Assembly: GCA_900471925.1 (NCBI GenBank)
Contig: UCGV01000004.1
Span: forward strand, 62,001-126,000
DNA length: 64,000 bases
DNA from: Hyphomicrobiales bacterium
Lineage (GTDB): Bacteria > Pseudomonadota > Alphaproteobacteria > Rhizobiales > Rhizobiaceae
Direction: 5' to 3'
Both the position numbers and the translations under genes were made by a program. The notes under the pieces were generated by a model, which was not told the origin of the DNA, did no database searches, and saw only the letters and a list, made by a program, of their open reading frames with translations. The first letter of the stretch is position 1. Each line of letters begins with the position of its first letter. Positions 24,900-33,482 of this stretch are shown here, piece by piece.

Positions 24900-26075
24900 A
24901 TGATTTCGTTTTCGAGAAGACTATTCATAGCCGGCGCGGCGCTCGCCGCATTTGCCGGCACGCCTGCATTTGCACAGGAAACAGTGAAGATCGGCGTGAT
25001 TCTGCCGATGACGGGACCTTTTGCCTCAACCGGCCGCCAGGTCGAGGCCGGGGCTCGCGCATACATGGCAATCAATGGTGACACGGTTGCAGGCAAGAAG
25101 ATCGAACTGGTGCTCCGCGACGACGCGGGTACGGCCGATCAGACCCGCCGCATCGCCCAGGAACTCGTCGTCAATGACGGCGTCAAGATGCTGGTCGGCT
25201 TCGGCCTGACACCGCTTGCGATGGGTGTCGCACCCGTCCTCAACCAGGCGAAGGTACCGGCGATCATTACTTCGGCCACGACCTCGGCCATCATGAAACA
25301 GTCGCCCTATTTCGTGCGCACCTCGATGGCCGGCCCGCAGTCCGCCGTTCCGGTCGCCACCTGGGCCGTCCAGAACAACCTCAAGCGTGTCGTCACACTG
25401 GTGACCGATTACGGTCCGGGCATCGACATAGAGAAGGGCTTTACCGACCAGTTCAAGAAAGAAGGCGGCATTGTCGTCGAAGCACTGCGCGTTCCCCTGC
25501 AGAACCCGGATTTTGCCCCCTTCCTGCAGCGCGTACGCGATGCCAAGCCAGACGCCCTCTTCGTCTTCGTGCCTTCGGGCGTCGGCGCGATCTTCATGAA
25601 ACAGTTCGTCGATCGCGGCCTCGCCGATGCTGGCATCAAGCTGATCGCCACCGGAGACGTGACCGACGATGATCTCCTGAACGGCATGGGACCGGCCGCC
25701 AAGGGCGTCATTACCGGCCACTTCTATTCGACCGATCACGACAGCCCGGAAAACAAGGCTTTCGTTGCCGAAGTCCGCAAGGCCAACAAGAACATGCGCC
25801 CGAACTTCATGTCGGTCGGCGGCTATGACGCCATGCATGTCGCCTACGCGGCGCTTGAAAAGACCGGTGGCGATATCGACGGCACCAAGCTCCTCGATGC
25901 CATGAAGGGCATGGAATTCGTCAGCCCGCGCGGACCCATCACTATCGATCCGGATACCCGTGACATCGTGCAGGATATCTACATGCGCGAGGTCAAGGAG
26001 AAGGATGGCGAACTCTACAATGTCGAGTTCGCCACCTATCCCAAGATTCGCGATCCGAACACGGCTGCCAAGTAA
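24900..26075 (+). CDS. Branched-chain-amino-acid-type ABC transporter, substrate-binding protein (LivK-like)
   Basis: 391 aa periplasmic protein with a signal peptide (MISFSRRLFIAGAALAAFAG, cleavage near AFAQE). The mature start ETVKIGVILPMTGPFASTGR is typical of Peripla_BP_6 (type 1 fold) binding proteins, which in soil bacteria often carry aromatic acids, amides or ureas instead of leucine. The ATG follows GGGAGGAG. It starts a five-gene importer operon. The shared operator with the ligM, ligAB and metF genes makes a methoxylated or hydroxylated aromatic acid the best guess for its substrate; this is inference. Confidence 0.9.
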   Translation: MISFSRRLFIAGAALAAFAGTPAFAQETVKIGVILPMTGPFASTGRQVEAGARAYMAINGDTVAGKKIELVLRDDAGTADQTRRIAQELVVNDGVKMLVGFGLTPLAMGVAPVLNQAKVPAIITSATTSAIMKQSPYFVRTSMAGPQSAVPVATWAVQNNLKRVVTLVTDYGPGIDIEKGFTDQFKKEGGIVVEALRVPLQNPDFAPFLQRVRDAKPDALFVFVPSGVGAIFMKQFVDRGLADAGIKLIATGDVTDDDLLNGMGPAAKGVITGHFYSTDHDSPENKAFVAEVRKANKNMRPNFMSVGGYDAMHVAYAALEKTGGDIDGTKLLDAMKGMEFVSPRGPITIDPDTRDIVQDIYMREVKEKDGELYNVEFATYPKIRDPNTAAK

Positions 26076-26084
26076 GCCTGAGGA

Positions 26085-26114
26085 CCAGGCGGCGGGCACC
26101 ATTCCGTCGCCTGG
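26085..26114 (+). other. Intercistronic hairpin after livK
   Basis: CCAGGCG at 26085-26091 pairs with CGCCTGG at 26108-26114 in the 55-bp gap between the binding-protein and permease genes. There is no T-run, so it is more likely a 3'-protecting hairpin than a terminator, like those after the other two binding-protein genes in this window. Confidence 0.45.
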
Positions 26115-26130
26115 ATTCAAGTGAGGTCTG

Positions 26131-26991
26131 ATGCTGACAATCCTGTTCGACGGCATTGCCTATGGCATGCTTCTCTTTGTTCTCGCCTGCGGATTGTCGG
26201 TCACGCTGGGCCTGATGAATTTCGTCAACCTGGCGCACGGCGCCTTCGCCATGGCCGGAGGTTACATCACCGTCATCATGATGAACCGCTACGGCATATC
26301 CTTCTATTGGTGCCTGCCGGCCGCCTTCATCCTGACGGCGCTGGTCGGGGTCGTGTTGGAACGATTGCTCTACCGCCGCCTCTACTCGGCCTCGCATCTT
26401 GATCAGGTGCTGTTTTCGATCGGGCTCGTCTTCATGGCGATCGCTGCGATCGACTATTTCATGGGCGGCCAGCAGCAACTGATCAACCTGCCGCCGGAAC
26501 TCAGCGGACGTTTCGACTTCATGGGCATTGATATAGGCCGCTACAGGCTCTTCATCATCGTCATCTGCGCGGTGCTGACGGTAGCTCTCCAGCTGGCGCT
26601 GACCCGCACGCGCTTCGGCAGCCAGCTTCGTGCGGCCGTCGATGACGGGCGTGTGGCACGCGGCTTGGGTATCAACGTGTCCCTCATCTTCGCACTGACC
26701 TTCGCGCTCGGTTCCGGCCTCGCCGGCCTTGGCGGCGCGCTCGGCACCGAACTGCTCGGCCTCGATCCGAATTTCCCGCTGAAATATCTCATCTACTTCA
26801 TGATCGTCGTCACCGTCGGCGGCACCTCATCCATCACCGGCCCGTTCATCGCCGCATTGCTGCTCGGCATTGCCGATGTCGCAGGCAAATATTACGTGCC
26901 GCAGCTTGGCGCCTTCATCATCTATGCCGTCATGATCCTTGTCCTCATCCTCCGTCCCCACGGCCTTTTCTCCCGCGAGGGCAATCAATGA
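26131..26991 (+). CDS. ABC transporter permease, LivH-like
   Basis: 286 aa inner-membrane protein. It opens LTILFDGIAYGMLLFVLACG and has the LivH hallmark GLMNFVNLAHGAFAMAGGYI, then the cytoplasmic loop RAAVDDGRVARGLGINV and the family-typical FPLKYLIYFMIVVTVGG. About eight helices. It overlaps the next permease by 4 bp. First of two channel subunits of the importer. Confidence 0.92.
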   Translation: MLTILFDGIAYGMLLFVLACGLSVTLGLMNFVNLAHGAFAMAGGYITVIMMNRYGISFYWCLPAAFILTALVGVVLERLLYRRLYSASHLDQVLFSIGLVFMAIAAIDYFMGGQQQLINLPPELSGRFDFMGIDIGRYRLFIIVICAVLTVALQLALTRTRFGSQLRAAVDDGRVARGLGINVSLIFALTFALGSGLAGLGGALGTELLGLDPNFPLKYLIYFMIVVTVGGTSSITGPFIAALLLGIADVAGKYYVPQLGAFIIYAVMILVLILRPHGLFSREGNQ

Positions 26992-28022
26992 GCGGCGAGC
27001 ACGACAACGCTTCGACCGCGGCCATGGAACTCTTGAAGCGCGCCGGCCGCTGGCACATCTGGGAATTTGTTCTCTGGCTGGTCGCCATTGCCGCGATCTT
27101 TGTTCTACCGTCGCAAATGCTGATCCTGACGGAAATCGCCATTCTGGCGCTATTTGCCATCTCGCTGGATCTGATCCTCGGTTACGCCGGCATCGTCTCG
27201 CTCGGCCACACCGCCTTCTTCGGCCTGGGCGCTTATACGGCCGGCCTTTTTGCCGTTTATGTCTCCGGCGAACCGGTCATCGGCCTGCTGGCGGCAGCCA
27301 TTGTCAGCGGCCTCTTCGGCTTTCTGACCAGCTTCCTCGTCCTGCGCGGCTCCGATCTCACCCGCCTCATGACCACCTTCGGCGTCGCCATGCTGCTTGC
27401 CGAATTCGTCAATCAGGCGGCTTGGCTCACCGGCGGCGCCGATGGACTGAGCGGTGTCATGCTGAACCCGATCCTCGGCTATTTCGAATTCGATCTCTGG
27501 GGTCGCACCGGCTATATCTATTGCCTGGTCGTCCTAGTGGTTCTGACCTACGTCGCGCGGCGCATCGTGCATTCGCCTTTCGGCCTGTCGCTGAAGGCGA
27601 TCAAGCGCAACCAGCGCCGCGCCTCCATGCTCGGCATTTCGCCCACCCGCCGCATCGTTGCGGTCTACACGATCTCGGCTGCCTATGCGGGCATCGCAGG
27701 TGCGCTGCTGACCCAGACGACCAGCTTCGTCTCACCCGACGTGCTGGCCTTCCACCGCTCGGCCGAAGTTCTGCTGGTGCTGGTCATCGGCGGCGTCGGT
27801 TATCTCTATGGCGGCGTCTTCGGCGCGATCGTCTTCTCCATCCTGCGCAACTGGCTCTCCGTCATCACCCCGCAATACTGGATGTTCTGGATCGGCCTCG
27901 TGCTGATCATCATCGTTCTGGTCGGCCGCGAGCGCCTGACGCGCTGGCAGACGCTGCTGCCCGGTTCTGCGCGAAAACGCGAGGCCCGAATGCAGCACAC
28001 CGTCGCTGAGGAGAGCAAATGA
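26988..28022 (+). CDS. ABC transporter permease, LivM-like
   Basis: 344 aa. The LivM signature LILGYAGIVSLGHTAFFGLG is clear, as is the ATPase-contact segment AIKRNQRRASMLGISPTRRI. About nine helices. The start overlaps LivH and the stop overlaps LivG (ATGA), so the four genes are tightly coupled. Second channel subunit. Confidence 0.92.
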   Translation: MSGEHDNASTAAMELLKRAGRWHIWEFVLWLVAIAAIFVLPSQMLILTEIAILALFAISLDLILGYAGIVSLGHTAFFGLGAYTAGLFAVYVSGEPVIGLLAAAIVSGLFGFLTSFLVLRGSDLTRLMTTFGVAMLLAEFVNQAAWLTGGADGLSGVMLNPILGYFEFDLWGRTGYIYCLVVLVVLTYVARRIVHSPFGLSLKAIKRNQRRASMLGISPTRRIVAVYTISAAYAGIAGALLTQTTSFVSPDVLAFHRSAEVLLVLVIGGVGYLYGGVFGAIVFSILRNWLSVITPQYWMFWIGLVLIIIVLVGRERLTRWQTLLPGSARKREARMQHTVAEESK

Positions 28023-28765
28023 CGCTCGCGCTGGAAACCCGTCATCTCGTCAAGCGCTTCGGTGGCTTCGTCGCCACAAGCGACGTCTCGCTGCAAATCC
28101 GCCAGGGCGCCCGCCATGCGCTGATCGGCCCGAACGGCGCCGGCAAGACCACGATCATCAACCTGCTGACCGGCGTGCTCACGCCAAACAGCGGCGAGAT
28201 ATTGCTTGGTGGCGAAGATATCACCGGCGTCTCCTCCTATCGCCGCGTCGGCAAGGGCCTGTCGCGCACCTTCCAGATCAACCAGCTCTTCGGCGATTTC
28301 ACCCCGCTCGATTCCGTGATGCTGGCGATCAGCGAACGCAGAGGGCATGGCCGTTTCGCCTGGCGTCCGCTCTCCGCGGACCGCGAGGTGGCCGATGAAG
28401 CCGCCACCTTGCTGGAGCGCTTCCGTCTCGCCGATGTCATGGGCACGCCGACAATGCTTCTGCCCTACGGAAAGCAGCGCCTGCTGGAAATCGCCCTTGC
28501 GATTGCCATGCAGCCGAACGTGTTGCTGCTCGACGAACCTGCCGCAGGTGTTCCCGAAGAGGAACGTCACGAGGTTCTCGGCATCGTCCGCGAACTGCCG
28601 GCCAATGTCACCGTCGTGCTGATCGAACACGATATGGACCTCGTCTTCTCCTTAGCCGACCGCATTTCGGTGCTGGCCGCCGGCGCACTCTTTGCCGAGG
28701 GAACTGTCGCTGAAATCTCCAGAGATCCGAAGGTGAAAGCCATCTACCTCGGGGAGGATGCCTGA
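28019..28765 (+). CDS. ABC transporter ATP-binding protein, LivG-like
   Basis: 248 aa. Walker A is GPNGAGKTT (residues 37-45), the signature is the LivG-type variant LPYGKQRLLEIALAIA, and Walker B is VLLLDEPAAGVPEEERHE with the switch His in LIEHDMDLV. It overlaps its neighbours on both sides. One of two ATPases of the importer. The motif spacing is that of LivG, not of a sugar-type ATPase. Confidence 0.92.
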   Translation: MTLALETRHLVKRFGGFVATSDVSLQIRQGARHALIGPNGAGKTTIINLLTGVLTPNSGEILLGGEDITGVSSYRRVGKGLSRTFQINQLFGDFTPLDSVMLAISERRGHGRFAWRPLSADREVADEAATLLERFRLADVMGTPTMLLPYGKQRLLEIALAIAMQPNVLLLDEPAAGVPEEERHEVLGIVRELPANVTVVLIEHDMDLVFSLADRISVLAAGALFAEGTVAEISRDPKVKAIYLGEDA

Positions 28766-29463
28766 TGGCCGAACTGCTGAGAGTCGAACGTCTCGTCGCC
28801 GGTTATGGTGAGGCCCATGTGCTTGCTAAGGTCGATTTCACGCTGGAGCAAGGTCGCTCGCTGGCCCTGCTCGGCCGCAACGGTGCCGGCAAGACGACCC
28901 TGCTCAACACCATCATCGGCGTCACCACCCATCACGCCGGCTCCATCCACCTGCAGCAGCGCGACATCACTCGGCTCAGGGCGGAAAGGCGCGCGCCGCT
29001 CGGCATCGGCTGGGTGCCGCAGGAGCGCAACATCTTCCGTTCGCTGACGGTGGAGGAAAACCTGACGGCAAGCGCTCGCCGCGGTGCCTGGAATGTCGCC
29101 CGCATCTACCAGATGTTCCCGCGCTTGCAGGAACGCCGCCGCAATCTCGGCAACCAGCTGTCGGGCGGCGAACAGCAGATGCTCGCCATCGCCCGCGCCC
29201 TGATGCTCAATCCAAAGGTTCTCCTGCTCGATGAACCGCTGGAGGGCCTTGCCCCGATCATCGTCGACGAACTTCTGGCAGCCCTTCGCCGCATCGTTAC
29301 CGGCGAAGGCATGTCGGCCATCATCGTCGAGCAGAAGGCCCGTAAGGTGCTGCCGCTGACGGATGAGGTTATCGTGCTCGAACGTGGCGCGATAACCTAT
29401 CGCGACACGTCGGAAGCACTTCTCGCTTCACCGGAAACTCTGGATGCCCACCTGAGCGTCTGA
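28765..29463 (+). CDS. ABC transporter ATP-binding protein, LivF-like
   Basis: 232 aa. Walker A is GRNGAGKTT (residues 37-45), signature LSGGEQQMLAIARA, Walker B VLLLDEPLEGLAP, and the switch position is Gln in IIVEQKARKV, as is usual for LivF. Last gene of the importer operon; its stop lies 3 bp from that of the convergent murA-like gene, with no terminator visible between. Confidence 0.92.
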   Translation: MAELLRVERLVAGYGEAHVLAKVDFTLEQGRSLALLGRNGAGKTTLLNTIIGVTTHHAGSIHLQQRDITRLRAERRAPLGIGWVPQERNIFRSLTVEENLTASARRGAWNVARIYQMFPRLQERRRNLGNQLSGGEQQMLAIARALMLNPKVLLLDEPLEGLAPIIVDELLAALRRIVTGEGMSAIIVEQKARKVLPLTDEVIVLERGAITYRDTSEALLASPETLDAHLSV

Positions 29464-29466
29464 GAC

Positions 29467-30780
29467 TCAGGCCTCGCGCGGCGGCACGCGGGTGATACGC
29501 GCGCCAAGCGCGTTCAGCCGCTCCTCGATGCGCTCATAACCGCGCTCGATCTGCTGGGCGTTGTTGATGACACTGGTACCCTCGGCGCACATGGCGGCGA
29601 TCAGCATTGCCATGCCGGCGCGAATATCGGGGCTTTCCACCTGCGCGGCGCGCAGCTTGGACGGACCTGCAACGATCGCGCGGTGCGGATCGCAAAGCAC
29701 GATGCGTGCGCCCATGGCGATCAGCTTGTCGACGAAGAACATTCGGCTCTCGAACATCTTCTCGAACATCAGCACAACGCCTTCGCACTGCGAGGCGGTA
29801 ACGATGGCAATCGACATCGTATCAGCCGGAAAAGCCGGCCATGGCTGGTCCTCGATCTTCGGAATATGCCCGCCGAAATCCGGCTGAATCTTCATTTCCT
29901 GCCCGGCCGGCACGACAAGGTCATCGCCTTCGATGCGGCAGCGGATACCAAGGCGCTCGAAAGTCATCAGCGTCGAGCGCAGATGCTCCACACCCGCACG
30001 GCGGATGACGATCTCCGAACCGGTAACGGCAGCAAGACCGATCAGCGACCCGATCTCGTTATGATCGGGACCGATGCGATGCGAGGCACCGCCGAGCGGC
30101 TGGCCGCCATGGATGATCATCGTATTGGTGCCGATACCCTCGATCTTAGCGCCCATCGCGATGAGGAAATGCGCAAGATCCTGAACATGCGGCTCGGAAG
30201 CGCAATTGCGCAGGATCGTCTTGCCCTCGGCGGCCACAGCCGCACAGAGCGCGTTTTCCGTAGCCGTGACCGATGGCTCGTCGAGGAAAACGTCCGCACC
30301 GCGCAGGTGCTTCGCACGGAAGCTGTACGAACCGTTGACGCTGATCTCGGCGCCAAGCTGCTCCAGAGCCAGGAAATGCGTATCGACACGGCGGCGGCCG
30401 ATGACGTCGCCGCCAGGCGGCGGCAGCGTGATTTCGCCGCAGCGCGCCAGCATCGGACCTGCAAGCAGAATGGACGCACGGATGCGGGCACAAAGGCTGG
30501 GGTCGAGATCGGCCGGCTTGAGATCGCTCGCTTCGATTTCGAGCTCGTTGCGGCCGAGCCAGCGCGCCTTGGCGCCGACGGACTGAATCAGTTCGACGAG
30601 CGCCTCGACATCGCGGATGCGCGGCACATTCGTCAGATGCACCCGCTGGGCAGTCAGCAGCGAAGCCGCGATGATAGGCAAGGCGGCATTCTTGTTGCCG
30701 CTCGGTTCGATCTCGCCGGCGAGGCGATGACCACCCTCGACAATATATTGAATACGCTCATGCGGCTGTGCTTGTGCCAC
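29467..30780 (-). CDS. UDP-N-acetylglucosamine 1-carboxyvinyltransferase paralogue (MurA-like) with Cys-to-Asp active site
   Basis: 437 aa, full length for MurA, which adds enolpyruvate to UDP-GlcNAc as the first committed step of peptidoglycan synthesis. Conserved parts are [15 protein letters not shown] (active-site Lys), the [11 protein letters not shown] segment and [14 protein letters not shown] (Arg of the phosphate site). In the loop [15 protein letters not shown] the residue that is Cys115 in E. coli is Asp (residue 125), the change found in naturally fosfomycin-insensitive MurA enzymes. GTG start after AGGA. It sits between an importer and ligM, far from cell-wall genes, so it is probably a second copy with the main murA elsewhere. 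Confidence 0.85.
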   Translation of the reverse strand: MAQAQPHERIQYIVEGGHRLAGEIEPSGNKNAALPIIAASLLTAQRVHLTNVPRIRDVEALVELIQSVGAKARWLGRNELEIEASDLKPADLDPSLCARIRASILLAGPMLARCGEITLPPPGGDVIGRRRVDTHFLALEQLGAEISVNGSYSFRAKHLRGADVFLDEPSVTATENALCAAVAAEGKTILRNCASEPHVQDLAHFLIAMGAKIEGIGTNTMIIHGGQPLGGASHRIGPDHNEIGSLIGLAAVTGSEIVIRRAGVEHLRSTLMTFERLGIRCRIEGDDLVVPAGQEMKIQPDFGGHIPKIEDQPWPAFPADTMSIAIVTASQCEGVVLMFEKMFESRMFFVDKLIAMGARIVLCDPHRAIVAGPSKLRAAQVESPDIRAGMAMLIAAMCAEGTSVINNAQQIERGYERIEERLNALGARITRVPPREA

Positions 30781-30821
30781 TGCTCTATCCTTATTCGAAT
30801 CGATTTATCTGGGGGCATATC

Positions 30822-30844
30822 TGCGTTGTCATTGTGACATCGCA
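30822..30844. promoter_or_regulatory. Long imperfect dyad upstream of the murA-like gene
   Basis: The half TGCGTTGTCA (30822-30831) is matched across a TTG centre by TGACATCGCA (30835-30844). The ten-base arms are complementary except at one position. It lies 42 bp before the GTG start and 82 bp from the ligM terminator, the right place for an operator of the murA-like gene. It differs from ATGTATACAT, so another regulator is implied. I could not name it. Confidence 0.45.
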
Positions 30845-30925
30845 GTGATCGCCGATCGGGAAGTGTGGCTGTTTTTAGCGCCGCCGCTCGTCGTCGGCTA
30901 GAGGCAAGACGACGCAACGAATCCA

Positions 30926-30953
30926 CAAAAAACGGCGCCCTCCCGGGCGCCGT
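30926..30953 (-). terminator. Rho-independent terminator of the ligM-like gene
   Basis: On the minus strand ACGGCGCCC and GGGCGCCGT form a perfect 9-bp stem with a 4-nt loop, followed directly by six Ts (the A-run at 30927-30932). It starts 29 bp after the ligM-like stop and separates this gene from the murA-like gene on the same strand. Confidence 0.9.
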
Positions 30954-30981
30954 CGTGAACACCGTGGATGGGTGTTGAACT

Positions 30982-32394
30982 TCAGCTCTTCTTGCTACGC
31001 CAGCTGTCGGCGTAATTCTCGCGAGCTTCACGGGAATAGGGAGTGGGCGACACCCGCACACGGATTTCTGCTTGCTTGTGCGGCTCCAACGAGGTCTTGC
31101 CGGAGCCGCCATCGGGCTCGCCCCAGACGAGGGTCAGCACATCACCGACCTCGACATCGGCATCGACGATGCCGAGCGAAAGCATGCAGCGTTCGTTGTA
31201 GCTATAGCCGTTGAACATCGACATGCCGACCATCTTGCCGTCGCGCAGGATCTTGTCGGCGCTGGTCGAAGCGTAATTTGGTTGAGGGAAATCGATCCAC
31301 TTGAAGTGATCCTCGCCCGGACGGAAGGCCGAGGCGATGACATTGACCACGTCTTCGGCATTCCACTCGAACGTCACCTTCTTGCGGCTTGTCTGGCCCT
31401 TCAGCTTTTCAAGCGCGGCCTTGCCGACGAAATCGTCCTTCTTCCAGCCGATATAGAAGTCGTAGCCGAGCTCGAATGGATTGACGTAATAGTCCTCGAT
31501 ATTGCTGGAAACGAAGCTGCCACCGATGGCGCCCGTTGCCTCGTAGCTGTCGGCGCCCAGCCAGTCGCGATAGGCGGCAAGCATACCGTCGCCCGTATAG
31601 ATGCCCGGCAGCGGCGATGGGATCCAGCCGGATTCCAGCGTGTTGGTGGAATAGGCGCGGCTACCGCAACGGATGAGATCAACGCCTGCATCCTTGGCCG
31701 CCTGCATGATGACGGAATGGATATAGGACTTGTCTTCGTACGGTCCCCATATTTCCAGTCCCGGTGCGCCGGACATGCCGTGGCGCAACGCATTCACCGT
31801 CTTCGAGCCGACCTTGATCTTGTCGACATGGAAGAACTTGATATCCGGGATCGGCCCGCCATTCATCTTCTCGAAGATCTTGGGAGCATCCGGTCCCTGG
31901 ATCTGGTAGCGGTAATGCGTGCGCAACACGCGTTCGCCTTCCGGGCGCGAGGGCGAACGCGGATCATATTTCAGGCGTACATTCCACTTGCCGTAGGCCG
32001 CGCAGAACATCAGCCAGTTGGAGGTCGGCGAGCGGCCGACGAGGATGAACTTGTCCTCGCGCTCGCGAAAGATGATCTGGTCACCGATCACATGCCCGGC
32101 AGGCGTGACCGGGACGAAGTGCTTGGCGCGGTTCGTATCGAAATTCGAGAAGGAGTTGACGCCGTGATAGGCGAGGAACTTCTCGGCGTCAGGACCCTCG
32201 ACGGTCAATTCGTCCATATGGTGCGACTGGTCGAAGAGCACGGCGGAGTTACGCCATGCCGCCTGCTCCGAACGCCAGTTGGAGAACTCGGCCGCCACGA
32301 CCGGGTATACATACATGCCGACTTTGGAATTGCGCAGCAGCTCCACCGTATTGCCGGCCGACTTCAAAACTTCCGATAAATTCGATCTCGCCAC
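30982..32394 (-). CDS. ligM: Tetrahydrofolate-dependent aromatic O-demethylase, LigM/DesA-like (GcvT family)
   Basis: 470 aa, the length of vanillate/3-O-methylgallate demethylase LigM. Such enzymes move the methyl of a methoxylated aromatic acid to tetrahydrofolate. Visible: NWRSEQAAWRNSAVLFDQSH near the N-terminus (the LigM/DesA opening), DELTVEGPDAEKFLAYHGVNS, and the GcvT-type C-terminal barrel (ERCMLSLGIVDADVEVGD). The GTG start at 32394 follows GGGAGG; the ATGTATACAT operator lies 28 bp upstream. A MetF-like gene under the same operator supports a folate-linked role. Vanillate, syringate and 3-O-methylgallate cannot be distinguished here. A DmdA-like or other GcvT-type activity is the alternative. 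Confidence 0.82.
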   Translation of the reverse strand: MARSNLSEVLKSAGNTVELLRNSKVGMYVYPVVAAEFSNWRSEQAAWRNSAVLFDQSHHMDELTVEGPDAEKFLAYHGVNSFSNFDTNRAKHFVPVTPAGHVIGDQIIFREREDKFILVGRSPTSNWLMFCAAYGKWNVRLKYDPRSPSRPEGERVLRTHYRYQIQGPDAPKIFEKMNGGPIPDIKFFHVDKIKVGSKTVNALRHGMSGAPGLEIWGPYEDKSYIHSVIMQAAKDAGVDLIRCGSRAYSTNTLESGWIPSPLPGIYTGDGMLAAYRDWLGADSYEATGAIGGSFVSSNIEDYYVNPFELGYDFYIGWKKDDFVGKAALEKLKGQTSRKKVTFEWNAEDVVNVIASAFRPGEDHFKWIDFPQPNYASTSADKILRDGKMVGMSMFNGYSYNERCMLSLGIVDADVEVGDVLTLVWGEPDGGSGKTSLEPHKQAEIRVRVSPTPYSREARENYADSWRSKKS

Positions 32395-32421
32395 CTGATG
32401 TCCTCCCACTGGTACGCGATT

Positions 32422-32431
32422 ATGTATACAT
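32422..32431 (-). promoter_or_regulatory. ATGTATACAT operator of the ligM-like gene
   Basis: A perfect 10-bp palindrome 28 bp before the ligM-like start, in the gap between this gene and the GntR gene. It fits the FadR-subfamily operator consensus with GT and AC halves. A partial copy GGGTATACAT lies inside the ligM-like gene at 32303-32312. Confidence 0.65.
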
Positions 32432-32549
32432 GAAATGCTCAATGCGATCAGATTGCAAGCCTATTTTGCGCCGACAACATTCGGTTCAACAGGCCGAAAA
32501 TGAAAAGGGTGGCTATCCGCCGCCCCTCTGGAACCGAATTTTCCTGATA

Positions 32550-33284
32550 TTATCGGTGAATCAGCGCAAGCCCCCTGATCTGCTCGATCAGGGTTGGGTC
32601 TTCGGCCAAAATGTATTCAAGATTACGCCGCGCCGTACGGGCATGCTCCCTGGCGATCGCCTCCGCGCGGCTGCCTTCACGCGCCTCGATCGCGCCGACC
32701 AGTGCTCTGTGCTGATCCTGCGCGGAGCGCAGCGAACGGCGAAAGGTGGCGATATCAGCCTTGTCCGGCAGGAAGGCCGAAGGGGAGGCAAAGGGCAGCG
32801 AACTTGCCCGCTCCACTTCACGGCGGATGATCTCACTGCCGGCAAGCGCGGCAAGCTGATGATGGAATTTCTCGTTCAGGTCTGAATAGGCGTCGAAATC
32901 GACGTCGTCGAGCTGCTCGCCGAAGCAGTCGTCGAGGCTGAGCACCGTCTGCTTGATATCCGCGAGCGCCTCCGGCGAAACGCCGCGTTCCGCGGCAAGC
33001 CTTGCCGCCATGCCCTCCATGACGCCGCGCACCTCGATTGAGTCGACGACATCGGCAAAACCAAAACGACGAACGACGAAGCCACCGTTCGGCAGGCGAT
33101 CCAGCAGCCCCTCCTCCGTCAGTCGCGACATCGCCTCGCGCACCGGCGTACGGGAAATATCGAGCGCTTCGGCCAGCGGAACCTCGAATAGCCGCGTACC
33201 GCCCTGTAGTTCGCCGCTCAGTATCTTTTCCCGCAACTCGATAACGGCGCGACGCCCATGCGTTGCGGCTTCACTTTGTTTCAT
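32550..33284 (-). CDS. GntR-family regulator (FCD), proposed master regulator of the aromatic O-demethylation/ring-cleavage genes
   Basis: 244 aa. The winged helix contains PLAEALDISRTPVREAMSRL and the wing DRLPNGGFVVRRF; the FCD domain includes the metal-binding pattern DLNEKFHHQLAALAGSEIIR. The ATG at 33284 follows GGAGG; a TTG four codons upstream is unlikely. It lies between ligM and the divergent ligAB operon, and four identical ATGTATACAT palindromes flank genes of this region. A degenerate version (GGTATATAAC, 33308-33317) precedes its own start, so it may regulate itself. FCD regulators usually repress until an organic acid binds. Confidence 0.88.
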   Translation of the reverse strand: MKQSEAATHGRRAVIELREKILSGELQGGTRLFEVPLAEALDISRTPVREAMSRLTEEGLLDRLPNGGFVVRRFGFADVVDSIEVRGVMEGMAARLAAERGVSPEALADIKQTVLSLDDCFGEQLDDVDFDAYSDLNEKFHHQLAALAGSEIIRREVERASSLPFASPSAFLPDKADIATFRRSLRSAQDQHRALVGAIEAREGSRAEAIAREHARTARRNLEYILAEDPTLIEQIRGLALIHR

Positions 33285-33433
33285 CAGCGCCTCCAATCCC
33301 GGCTAAAGGTATATAACAGCGCGAACGCATACAAAACCCCACCTTGAACCACCACACAAGCACGACCCTGTATGCACGATGGAAGCCACCCCGATCAAGC
33401 AAGACAATTATCGGCGCGATTTCTGCTCGAGAC

Positions 33434-33451
33434 TTGACACGATGTATACAT
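33434..33451 (+). promoter_or_regulatory. Promoter/operator of the hydrolase-ligAB operon
   Basis: TTGACA at 33434-33439 is a perfect -35 box; the ATGTATACAT palindrome follows at 33442-33451, inside the expected spacer, 31 bp before the ATG at 33483. No good -10 box is visible at 16 or 17 bp, so the promoter may need help or use another start. Binding there should block initiation. Confidence 0.6.
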
Positions 33452-33482
33452 TTGTGGTGTCTGATCTGCGGGAGGAAATTCG

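Noticed and set aside
29467..30780. Calling the MurA-like gene a fosfomycin resistance gene
   Set aside because: The Cys-to-Asp change is visible, but some whole lineages carry it naturally. Without the rest of the genome or a phenotype this stays a hypothesis.
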